From: Zoroaster sp. YZ-2022
Taxonomy: Eukaryota; Echinodermata; Asteroidea; Forcipulatida; Zoroasteridae
Assembly (NCBI GenBank): GCA_029582265.1
Contig: CM055827.1
Location: 36,880,260-36,944,259 of the forward strand
Direction of reading: 5' to 3'
DNA: 64,000 bases
The translations under genes and the position numbers were made by a program. How positions within the stretch are numbered: position 1 is the stretch's first letter; every line of letters begins with the position of its first letter. Shown here one piece after another: positions 1 to 22,611 of the stretch. Below the pieces are notes generated by a model. That model made no database searches. It had not been told where the DNA came from and worked only from the letters and a program-made list of their open reading frames with translations.

Positions 1-28
1 ATTATAACATGATTTAACTTGGACATAC

Positions 29-12216
<12,188 letters not shown>

Positions 12217-12877
12217 TTTGGTCAAATTCAGTACAAATTTGATCAAAAATCACAAATTCCTGTGATGCTATATCTCAAGCACAGCTGAAGACCTACAATG
12301 CAACAGCGATCACACTTTTCGCGCCACATGGCCATGTGATGTTTATCGGCAGTGGGTATTTAAACCACTCACCGTCTGTAAAATTAAAAATAAATTCTTC
12401 GTTTCATAATATTAATCATCATTAATAATTCAATCAAGGAAATATAATGTAATAATATACAAAACATTGATGCTTGAGAGATTTTAGTTTAAGAATGTTG
12501 ATTTAAGTTGAGTTTAAGGGCATTTTCATCGTCAAAATTAAGTAGTAAGTGTAACAATACGAACAGCAAAGCGCGGTAAGTTCTCTTATTCTTGCCGTTG
12601 ATGGCGCGCTTAAGCTCAGCTGTTCTTCGTATTATGTTTAGATGCGAAGCTCTAGTGGTTGCATTATAAAAACTTGAAACTTATTTTTATCATCTACGCT
12701 GCATGGTTGTTATCTCCAGATACTATTACTTACATAGTACTGGGCTCATCGCTATACACGTTCAATCATATACGAAGAAACTATTACTATATTACTCTGT
12801 GTCGTAAGAGGGCGCTCAAGATAGTACAATGGTGATTTGTGCATGTGATATGTGTTGACATTTCATGATTTGATTCG
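12217..12877. promoter_or_regulatory. Head-to-head promoter region between MCM6 and the Rieske-DUF455 gene
   Basis: These 661 bases separate the two start codons, which point away from each other. The region is CpG-containing and lacks the repeats that fill the flanking introns. It carries an E2F-like site near the MCM6 side and further GC-rich clusters around 12566-12612. A shared bidirectional promoter is inferred from geometry; transcription start sites cannot be read from sequence. Confidence 0.6.
12316..12325 (-). promoter_or_regulatory. E2F-like site upstream of MCM6
   Basis: The plus strand reads TTTTCGCGCC (GGCGCGAAAA on the MCM6 strand), which fits the E2F consensus TTTSSCGC. It lies about 100 bp upstream of the MCM6 start codon. 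MCM genes are known E2F targets, so the site fits G1/S control; binding here is inference. Confidence 0.5.
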
Positions 12878-15800
12878 ATGATGGAGAGTGGATTTGAAGT
12901 GGATCTTGTAACTGCTTTGAAAGAAGTAGTTGATATTAGCAGATGGAAGTGCATAGGTCATGCAGACCTGTTTAAAACAAAGACCTGTACCCGGTAAGAA
13001 GAAAAAAAAGAATCACGGTGACAGTCCCACCACTGGCTGACTGGCTGCCCTCCCCTGGGCTGGGACTGGGACTGACACGTCACTTGTCACTCATTAGTCA
13101 TATTGTCAGTGACTGTCAATGGCTTGCAAATATTAGGGGGGTGTCGGGGAGTCACTGTGATCCATAGCTACACAGAGATTGGGGGAGGGGGAGGCAGATG
13201 GAGGATACATGTTTTATCTTGAATCACAAGGTCAATGACGGATTGCTTGATATTTGGAGGTTGCAAGAAGAGTGGGAGGAAGATGTCAGAAAGCTCGGAA
13301 AAGTGAAAGCTTGAATGTGGGATCGAGAGGAGGAGGCTGGAGGATGGGAGGCAAATGGAATCAGACAGAAGGCTGAATGGGAGTAATGTACACTAACAGA
13401 CGAAAAGAATGTAGAATACAACCACCACTTGTGCACAATGTCAAAGCATGTGTTTTTAGCAGACGACAAAATGGCCAACATCTCACTGGATTTGCATGCA
13501 TTCATTGCTCAAAATCTCCCCAAATATCATTTCCAATCCTCACTTGACTACATATTGTCCTCTCCTTAATTGTGTCCTCTATCATCGAAAGGAAAATCTG
13601 TGATATTTGGTCATATTTCAACATAAAGTGGCAGTTGTATTCTACATTCTTTCCTAACAAACACTAATATTACTGTTTGTATTTTTTCAGGTTGTATTCT
13701 CCAGGGGATGATGAGGATGTTGTGATTGTTCATCTTACTCCTGATAATAAATTCTATGCACTGGGTGCTGACTGCCCTCATGAAGGTATGACAGACCAGC
13801 CCCTTCTAAGAGCTGCTAACTTGAACATTTTGATTAGAAAATATTTGTTGGTAAAATGTTTGTAAATGCAACCATAGCTTACTTCATAAGAATAAAAAAT
13901 ATGTAAAAAATATGTAAGACTGGAGTGATATTTTTTGCTGAAATTACTTTCTTGGGTTGCAGGTGGTCCGTTGGATCTTGGTGACATCGAGGACATAGAT
14001 GGCCACCGGTGTCTTGTCTGTCCTTGGCATGAATACGATTTCAGGCTAGACAATGGAGACTCTACATCTGGGCTCAAGGTAAACTAACTCCATTTTCTTC
14101 AACGTTGCAAAGGAAAAAAAAGAGGTGTTGTGTTGTACACCTGTAAAAAATGATGAAGAAAATAATGAGCAGAATGCTGATCATTTGTTTTTGTCGTTCT
14201 TTCAGCAACAAACATTTGGAGTCAAAGTTATAAATGATCACCTTTATGTCGACACGGAGTTGGAGCTGTCTCTCACGAGAGATTCTGATTCAGAAGTCGG
14301 CAGTCAAAGTAAGTCAATGTTTCTACAATTCTTTTGATGTACGTGTTGCCAATGTGGAGGGGGAGGAGAGGGGAGGAGGAACCCCCCTGAAAGTCATGTA
14401 GCCATAAATCAATTAATCAGAGTGATTATTTTGAGATACAGAAAATGGAAATGATATTTTATTCTCTGCTCATGTCTACAGGAGACATTGATGTACCAAG
14501 GTTAGCTCCAGGTCCTAGTGATGATGACAATGATACACTCTGTTACTGGGCAGTAAAAATACTATGCACAGCAGATCCTGCTGAAAAGGTTTGATCAATC
14601 AAAATATACCCTTATTCTATCGGTGTAAGAAGGTTGTTTTAAATGGGTGGTTGGTGGTTGTTATGGCATTTAAAAAAAACTTAATTGTATTCTTTTTTCC
14701 AAATAAGGTCAGATTAACCCATGAGGTTCAGGAGAGATGGAGAACAGGAGACTTGAAGGAGATTGGGAGATGTCATCCACCGGATGAACCACTCAGAGTT
14801 GAATCTCTTAATGTTGTAGCACCAGGGAAGATCAAGAGAGGCAAAGCTGGCACTCTGGTATGAAACAAATCTGTTCCAGTCTCTTACCCTTCTTTGATGA
14901 GTGATAACCCTCCTTGTCTTTTGTCAGTGGAAATTATTGTCTTTTTCAAATTTGCAATACATGGATGCACCATGATTGTCTTCTAAATATTGTTCTTTAA
15001 AATTTAATTCACAGGTAACTTTTTAGTACCACAGTTTATAAAAAAAAAAAAAATTATTCATTAACCCTCCTATAGGTTTAACAATCAAAGACACTCAAAA
15101 TTTGTATGTCACTCCCAACCCATTGACTTTGTGCAGTGCACTCAAATAAATGCAAGGACATGTGGCTATGGTAGGAGGTCAAACCAAAACCACTCGACTG
15201 TAACTTATGCAGTATACACAGCTCTGTGTGACTCTGCATATAACTTGTAAGACATACACAAGTGTGTTTGACTTTGCCACTATCTCCAGCACTCTTATAC
15301 ACATGTGTGAACAATTGGCAATGCAACCAAAAATACTCAAGTGACTGTCTGTGGGTGCGGTGCTTACTGGGCCAAATTTCAGCCTGGGCATAGGAGGGTT
15401 AATGATTGTTTTTATTTGTATTTGTTTTTTTTAATTTATTTATTTTTGGGAGTAATGATTTGTTTCAATTCAATGTCACATTTTTTGCTGTACTTTTATG
15501 AGAAAAGGTACAATGATTTACATAATTTTGTTTGTTCGCATAGCCATCAATAAAAAATCATGTTTACACTGCTGAATCTGTAATGCTATTAGTAGAAATA
15601 GTTTGGTGCAATTTCTAAGCTGATAGCTGCCACTGCATGATATATCAAGTGTCGACCTGAAGGACTGAGAGGACACAGCCACATTGGCCTTGGCTGCATC
15701 AAAATTTCAAGGCCATAAAGGGGCATTACGGCTAACTCAGATGGCATCACAGAAATGGCCGCAGTTAAGATCTAAGCCTGATATATTGTAGCTTTTTTCT

Positions 15801-17846
15801 TCTGACAATGAGAGTTGTGGTACTGTAAAACTCAATTCCCTTGATTGTTTATCTACAGGGTAATCGCATAGCATCTTTGCACTCACTAGCCAACATTGAG
15901 CAGTGGGCCATCGATCTGTCATGGGACATCATTGCTAGGTTTGCTGGCATCATCTTGGGAGACGGTAGTCAGCTACCCAGAGAGTTCTTCACTGACTTTG
16001 TCAAAGTAGCTGGGGATGAGGCAAAGGTATTTATGACTTCTCAACATTTTAATTCCTTTGGCTTGGTAATGATTTACATTTCATACAATCCTCACTGAAT
16101 CAACGAGTCAAGTGACAGATATACAACATTTCAGTGTGTGCCCGGAAGAAGGTCATAAGGCTCTACCACCTTCTTCCGGGCACACAAAGTACAACTTTTT
16201 GTCCCAGCAGAAGGTTGTAAGCAATAAAATGGCTCCTTTGAAAAAAACTAGGGCATAACTGTTACATATTTGTTTCTAGACTTACTACCAATACATGTGG
16301 AATTTAACTTTGCTACAATGACTTATAAATGACAGAAAAACAACCAAAATTTCACACTCAGTTTTCTTGAAACACAATTTTGCACATTAATTGCTTACAA
16401 CCATTTGCCGGTCACACAACGATTTTATGATCGATTTATTATCATTATTTCAGCATTACAAGATCTTAGAAAACAGACTTCGCGAGTTGGGCAGCCATTT
16501 TGGGGCACTGCCTGTACACAATGGTAAGCTTCATCAGATTTTGTGTTAATCAAAATGATAAACTGATACAAAATTTAAACACAATTGGCTAAGGTTTTGT
16601 GAAATCCTGGAGTCTCAAGAGTCATTTTCCTTCTATAAAAGACCAATCTCAGTCTCAATTCAATGAAGCTATGGTAACTATGATTAAATTATTTATTTGA
16701 AGGAATGTTCCATTTTTTTCATTCAACACAGGTCTTTGGCAGTCAGCTACTGAGACAAAGGAAAGTCTTCTAGCCAGACTAGCAGTGGTTCACATGGTAC
16801 ATGAGGCAAGGTAAGATGTCATTCGATTACTAGATGCAGAAAAGATTCCCATGGAAACATGGAGCTGCTCTAAGGTGTCATCAAGAATATAAAGGCTTTT
16901 TGTTTTTGGTTGTCAAGTTATTATCAACCTACATTTTCTGAAATCCCAAAAATCCTTTTTTTGGTGGCATTATTCACATATTTTACCAATATTTTTCTAT
17001 AGGGGGCTTGATGTTCATCCTAAGATTCAGCAGCGGTTTGCCAAGCAACAAGATGATGCATCTGTCTCAATCTTAGAAATCATCTACACTGATGAGATCA
17101 CCCACGTAGCTGCTGGGATGAAGTGGTTCACGTACGTGTGTCGTCATGCGGACCCACCACTAGAATGTATCTCCGAGTTCCACAAACTTGTCAGAAAACA
17201 TTTCAGGTATAACAAAAGTGTAGATTTGAGGACAGTGGTGATACCCCTTTATTGAGTTCAAGGGCATGAAATCCTCCTAGAACTTCCAGTTTGCAGAGAT
17301 AATTTAATTCATGCAAACGGTAAATTCCCCCTTTTTTTGGGGGGGGCCTTTATGTTGAGGAGTAACCCTTTATGAGTTTTTGACACAAAGTTGATTATGT
17401 TTCAGGGGTTTACTGAAGGAACCAATTAATGAAGAGGGAAGAACTATTGCAGGAATGAGCAAGGAGGTAAGATTACATGAACTGAAAGTTTTCCATAAAA
17501 AAACATTTACCATCGGTTTGTGTGCAATCATTTTAGTCTTGACCAAAATAAAACTTTGAAATTGCAAATCTGTTTTCTTAAGACATCCATATTTTATTTT
17601 CCACAGACACTCAATACATCATAAAAAATTGTTGGTGTAGGGTAAAAATCTAATCCCGACACAAAATGTATGTATGTGCCGATTGTTGAAGAGAAAAATA
17701 TCATATTTGGGTGAATTTGTATACTGTCTAAAATATTCAAAACTTGACTTTATTTGCAGTGGTACGTCCCTTTAATGCAACCAGCCAATCAGAGTGTAGA
17801 TCCTAATGCCTCTTCCACTGCTACAGGGGGGATCAAGGTGATATGA
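12878..17846 (+). CDS. Rieske [2Fe-2S] plus DUF455 ferritin-like di-iron fusion protein
   Basis: Twelve exons join in phase: 12878-12993, 13691-13785, 13963-14078, 14206-14308, 14482-14588, 14708-14857, 15859-16026, 16454-16523, 16732-16810, 17003-17206, 17406-17466, 17760-17846. The product has 451 residues. The N-terminal third is a Rieske domain with ligands C67-x-H69 and C90-x2-H93 (CPHEGGPLDLG ... CPWHEYDF). From about residue 165 it matches DUF455 (COG2833), a ferritin-like helical family. Candidate iron ligands have the ferritin-like layout: E243, E283-x2-H286, E333, E366-x2-H369. Such a pair could pass electrons from the 2Fe-2S cluster to a di-iron site, but substrate and pathway are unknown. 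No signal peptide or membrane segment is seen, so a cytosolic protein is likely. ATG 12878 is followed at once by a second ATG. The gene shares a promoter region with MCM6 and is tail-to-tail with GPATCH4. Confidence 0.93.
12994..13690. other. First intron of the Rieske-DUF455 gene
   Basis: 697 bp. Contains a G-rich, purine-biased stretch (13136-13200) and otherwise no repeat or ORF I can support. Confidence 0.5.
15065..15398. mobile_element. TTAA MITE, family CCCTCCTAYR, copy 1
   Basis: Flanked by TTAA at 15061-15064 and 15399-15402, with inverted ends CCCTCCTAT. 334 bp, non-coding, in the Rieske-gene intron 14858-15858. Confidence 0.7.
16135..16186. repeat. Perfect 19-bp inverted repeat hairpin
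   Basis: Arms TGTGTGCCCGGAAGAAGGT (16135-16153) and its exact reverse complement (16168-16186) with a 14-base loop, in the Rieske-gene intron 16027-16453. Not seen elsewhere in the window. Confidence 0.9.
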
Positions 17847-18676
17847 GGTCTTAAGTTCAGCAGTTACCATATGAAGATACAGCTGATAAAACTAACTTAT
17901 AGACATGGTTTGCCAGATATTCTTGCCTTACAGTAGTCAACAGAAATCAAATACATCATAACATGTATACTCAGCTAACCCTACTACACATGGAGGCCAC
18001 TCCGATCCACTAAATTTTCAATATGTTCTTCACCAATCTTTAGTACATACAAGCCTGCTGTCCTTTCCAAGTAATCTTACAAAATCAACTGTGTTGCCAC
18101 CCGAGGTCACTGTAAATGTTTGAACATAATTAGTATGGCCATCAATGGGAGACCACAGCTAATGGCTTGGAGTGGCCTGAATGGGTTGTTTCAAAAATTG
18201 CACTGATTGTAGGAGGAGTTGTCACCTAAGTAAAATCTGAATGCATTTTGAGTTTTCTTGTTAACAGAATTTCACTAACATAACAAATGGTGTACTTTCC
18301 CCTCCCCCCCCCCCCCCAAAAAAATTAAATAAGAACAGTACGAGGAAAACTCCAAACAAACGTATTCAATAGCAAGTTGATGAAATGCAGACATTTAAAA
18401 TTTTTGTCGTACAGTATTTTGTTAACCATTAAGAACCCGAGGTATCAATGCACAAATTGGTGATAAGTGGTCTTATTACAGACAATGCTTTTTGTTGAAG
18501 ATCTCATCAAATTGTACCTGGTTTGCTCCTGCCTTGCTATACTTAGACAATGTCATTTCTATTATCAGGTAAAGATATAAAATTACCATATCATAAAAAT
18601 GTATTTACTTTAAGATAAATTATGTATAAGTGCATCATTAAATTATTGTCTTATAAACATTAATTACTTCAGATTA
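17847..18676. other. Tail-to-tail intergenic region
   Basis: 830 bp between the stop codons of the Rieske-DUF455 gene and GPATCH4. It holds the TTAA-type MITE remnant at 17979-18218 and a poly-C run at 18300-18317. Both 3' UTRs must lie here. Confidence 0.6.
17979..18218. mobile_element. TTAA MITE, family CCCTCCTAYR, copy 2 (degenerate ends)
   Basis: Shares long stretches with the copy at 45942-46251, such as GCCTGCTGTCCTTTCCAAGT and GTAAATGTTTGAACATA. The flanking TTAA and terminal bases have decayed (CTAA, CCCTACTAC) and the middle has a deletion. Confidence 0.7.
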
Positions 18677-21600
18677 TTATGTTTCAATGTTTGGAGTTTT
18701 TTTCTTTGATTTCTTTGATACTTTTACATCTGTATCATCAAGACACCCATTTTGCACAAGTTGATCTTTTTTACTTTTCTTTTTCTTCTTTCCTAAATCT
18801 TCATCATCGACATTGCAACCATTGTTTGTTTCCTGTGTGCCTTCGTCACTAGTTCTTTTGTCTTTCTTTTGTCGCGTTTTGCTTACAGTATTTAAAATTT
18901 GTTCCCGAGTTATAAGCTGTTCCATTTCATTCTGATTTACATCAATATTCTCTGTCATTTTTCTTCTCTTATTGTCTTCATCTAAGTCAAGTCCATTTAA
19001 GTTATCACTACAACTTAAATCATCAAGGCCCTCCTTCAATTTCTGTTTATTGTCTTTCTTCCATTGTTTTTTCTCCCGTCTTCCGTTTTCTTTCTTTGTC
19101 TCTCCCTCGATGGTACAATCCTTATCCATAATATCACATCCAGGCTTATCATCACTACACCTTGCATCATTGAGTCCCTCCATCTGTTTAAGTTTCTTAT
19201 CTTTCTTTCGTTGTTTTCTCTCCCGTCTTCTGTTTTCCTTCGCTGTCTCTTCATCAATGACAACCTCCTCCACCTTGTCTATATTATTCTCTCTGGGCTT
19301 AGAATGAACCTTCTCCTGGTTGCTAAGAGGAGAGTTAGTTATCTGAGATGAGCGATGGTGATACAGGTAGCTCGCTTCTTGTTCCTGGATACGTTTCAGC
19401 TTCCCTGAGAGATTCAAACCATGTCTTGCACCCCTATACGTAGATGAAATATGAGAGACAAGATTTACATGTATGCTCCACACAAAAATACAATTTACGG
19501 TTTTTAACAAAAACAGTGTTAACATCGCATCATTTTGAGAAAATTACTAAAAAAGAAAACATGCAAAGAAAAATGTTTTACAGGTCAAAACTCATTAATT
19601 GCAACAATGTTAATTGAAGACTAAATCCAGTTGGGTTTAATGGATTCAGGACTGTATAATCCAGCCAAGGATACTTAGTACAAGGCTGGGTGGACTTATT
19701 TCATCAGATTTCAAAGTTAGGTGGTTGCGTTACTTGTATGATAATTGATTCTACCTTGGGAGTTGGGGTACATTAACAGATTATGAAATAAGAATCCACA
19801 CAAAAGGTTTGTCTAACAACAATCATAACTTACTTATGAGCTGTACGGCCACCACAGGCTTTGAAGAACTTATCATCAATGTTTATATCTTCCGTGTCAA
19901 CATCATCCTCTTCTGATGATGAAGACTCTTTCTCATCTTGTTGCATGCCTTCCGAAGTTAAAATGGCACTCCTGACAAAGTTTCCATAAAGAAGCGGCTT
20001 CTTGCCTGCATGTTTAGGCTGCTTCTTGTTACTGATTGGTCCATAGCTCTTTTCTTTGCTGGACATCTTTACACCTTCCTGTGATTAAAAAGTGAAACAT
20101 GGAAGTATTGAAATTAATTATGGGATCTGGCATGACGTTGCACTCACATGGTAGCGGGGGATTCTCACTATCGATGCATATTTGAACACTAGCACAGCAA
20201 AAATAACGTTAAGTTTACGACATACCTGGTTATTCTCAACAACTATGTTACTTGCTGCCTTGTTGAAGACATGATCCCACCAGTGATATGTAAACTGCTC
20301 ACCTAGGTCATGTCCAACCTATATGAAATAAAAAAGGAAATATTGCAATACTCCATCAAATAAAGTGTTTCCAGAATATTATCAATTTTGGGGGGGGGGG
20401 GGGAGGGAGAGATTACTTACTCCTGCCGTGTCATGCTTTATCTTCACCTTGATGGCTTCACTAATGCCAGACTCTGTCCTGCCAAGACCTTGTCCTGAGA
20501 TTGTGGGAATAATGGAGATTAATTTGAAAGGATCATTTCACTAAAAAATAAATTGTGTTAAAACATTTAACAAATATATTGCCTGTATGTGTATGATTTG
20601 TATTAAATACTGATATGGAAGGCTCCCCTCAATAATTATTCAGAACATAGACCCATTCGTAATAATTAGCAGATCAAAAGTTGAAAAATCACACCTTTTT
20701 GTACATGTAGGGCTAGGGCCAAGGATACGGAGGGAGTCCAGTGTATTGGCTTCTAGTAACTAGATCCAATACACTGGACACCCTCCGTATTCTTGGCCCT
20801 AACACCACATTTACAAAAAAGGAACGATTTTTCAACTTTTGATCTGCTAATTATTACAATCTAAAAAAGTTAGTTATTGTGAGATCAGTAATTTTGGTAA
20901 AATTTAATATTAATATTTTTTTGTTTTAATTTCGAAAATTTCATGAAAGTGAGCTATCCCAGAATAATGGATTTTATGCCAAATGTGTCTGCTTGGGCAA
21001 GGTTACCTTATCACTAAGTTTCAAGTTGTAATAATTAGCAGATCAAAAGAAAAAAAAAATCACTCCATTTTTGTACATGTGGTGTAAGGGCCAAGGATAG
21101 AGGGAGTCCAGCGTATTGGCTCTAAAATGAATCTAACAAATTATAACACTTGACTCTTGACTATTCCATGGTATTTTGTATTCCACAACCAATAGCTGGC
21201 AACACTAATGTTAAAGCAATCATATAACTTTTTCTTTTAAAGTTTTCAATTTAAATTTTAAATTTATTTTGTTTTATTTTAACCATAAATGTTGGGCCTA
21301 TTTATTTATTTATTATTTCGTTTACAGTTCGGCTGGGGTTAGGTCATACCTTGCTCCTTACCCCCACCACTCTCCTACCCCCACCACTCTCCTACCCCCA
21401 CCACTCTCCTTACCCCCACCACTCTCCCCACCAATCATAAAATAATTTATTATTTTCCCCCACACTTTTCCTTCCTCCATGGTTACACTGACACTGTCAC
21501 ACACACTGACACCATGGTCATGGAGGAAGGAACTAGCTAACGTCTACAGTTAGTTAACGTTAGTTACCATTGCATTTAAATTGCCAAAAAGATACGGCTA

Positions 21601-21759
21601 AGGCGTCCAAGTTTTTAATATATTTTCGGAAAAATTCACTTCACAAATTCAACTAAATACAACATTAGTCATGTTAGTCAAGAAACATTACTAACCACTT
21701 TTCCATCCGTGTTTTTCAAGCTGTTCCTGCGCAAATGACGAGCATCTGTGAGCAGCCAT
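18677..21759 (-). CDS. GPATCH4: G-patch domain-containing protein 4
   Basis: Five exons join in phase: 21696-21759, 20421-20494, 20226-20318, 19834-20078, 18677-19433 (410 residues). The N-terminus holds a G-patch (KHGWKSGQGLGRTESGISEA, about residues 17-36), followed by the family motifs VGHDLGEQFTYHWWDHVFNK and ACGGRTAHKGARHGLNLSGKL. The C-terminal half, all from the last exon, is lysine- and glutamate-rich low complexity with repeated basic KK/RRERK clusters that probably act as nuclear or nucleolar localisation signals. G-patch proteins activate DEAH-box RNA helicases; vertebrate GPATCH4 is nucleolar and linked to rRNA and snRNA modification. That role is family knowledge, not visible here. 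The start MAAHRCSSFAQEQLEKHGW agrees with family length. The first intron carries a foldback MITE and a C-rich 17-bp array. Confidence 0.93.
20659..20857. mobile_element. Foldback MITE with 90-bp arms
   Basis: Left arm starts GTAATAATTAGCAGATC and the right arm is its imperfect reverse complement, meeting near 20745-20770. It lies in GPATCH4 intron 1. A solitary arm of the same element is at 21028-21120. Confidence 0.85.
21028..21120. mobile_element. Solo arm of the GTAATAATTAGC foldback MITE
   Basis: Repeats the left arm of the element at 20659-20857 with small indels and without a partner arm, in the same GPATCH4 intron. Confidence 0.75.
21360..21426. repeat. C-rich 17-bp tandem array
   Basis: Four units of CTCCTACCCCCACCACT. 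G-rich on the GPATCH4 sense strand, in its first intron. Confidence 0.85.
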
Positions 21760-22611
21760 TTTAGATAATTTCACCACGTGGAAAGGGCGCCCACTTGTGT
21801 TGACTTTTGACTAGCACAGTAGAGTTTTAAAGGGGCTTTCTGTAAAGAATATATTTTACCTATATATATTTATTTTCAAATAGTGTTTACATTTCCGGTT
21901 GTGAGTTTGCTATTTGAAACAAAAACAAAAAACAAATTTTCGGAATAATATGATAAAAGTAAAACTGAAATATAAGATAATGTGAGATGTTGGTTTTTTT
22001 CCCCTCTACAAAAACCACATGCATAATGCATTTATTTTATGGCAGATGTACACTACACACTTTCTAAAAAAAGGAGTGGAATATTACCTGGAAATTTTAT
22101 TTGGTATATCCTTGAGTCAACAAAATCTTGGAAGGGAAAGATAGGCACATAAATGGACAACAATTAAAGGTATTAAGGGATAAGATTTATAAGAATGGTA
22201 ACTTTCAATAAAACCAAATGGTTGAATTGTAACATGAAAATTTCCCAAATTCTGAGTAAATGAATACCTAAAAATCGATTATTTTATGTATACATTTTCT
22301 ACAAAGATAGTTAGCATACTTGTACAAGCCGCTTTGTCAATATTACCTATGCTGTACTTTCCCTTTAAGACACACAGACAAAAATCACAGACACAAGTAA
22401 ACTTGGTTATGTTTCCAAGAAAAGCTGTATAAAATTAATGTTTATTTTTATACAAGAACATGGTGAAGGAACTCAATGAGCTATAAATAAGGCAGAAAAG
22501 AAATTGCCATGATGAACTTTAGTAGTCTTGCAAAGGACTATTTCAAAATATAATTTTCTTTTGCACAAAATTTGGTAAAGGTAACCAAACAAAATTGCCT
22601 TGAAGAAAACG
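21760..22611. other. GPATCH4 upstream region
   Basis: Holds the GPATCH4 promoter by position; a CACGTG E-box core at 21775-21780 and a short CpG-containing patch lie within 40 bp of the start codon. The rest is AT-rich and unfeatured up to the satellite. Confidence 0.4.

Noticed and set aside
13224..13505. 93-aa minus ORF rich in serine
   Set aside because: Chance frame opposite a purine-rich intron stretch; no domain or splice support.
18972..19351. Plus-strand ORFs (111 and 95 aa) opposite GPATCH4
   Set aside because: Antisense shadows of the lysine-rich GPATCH4 tail.
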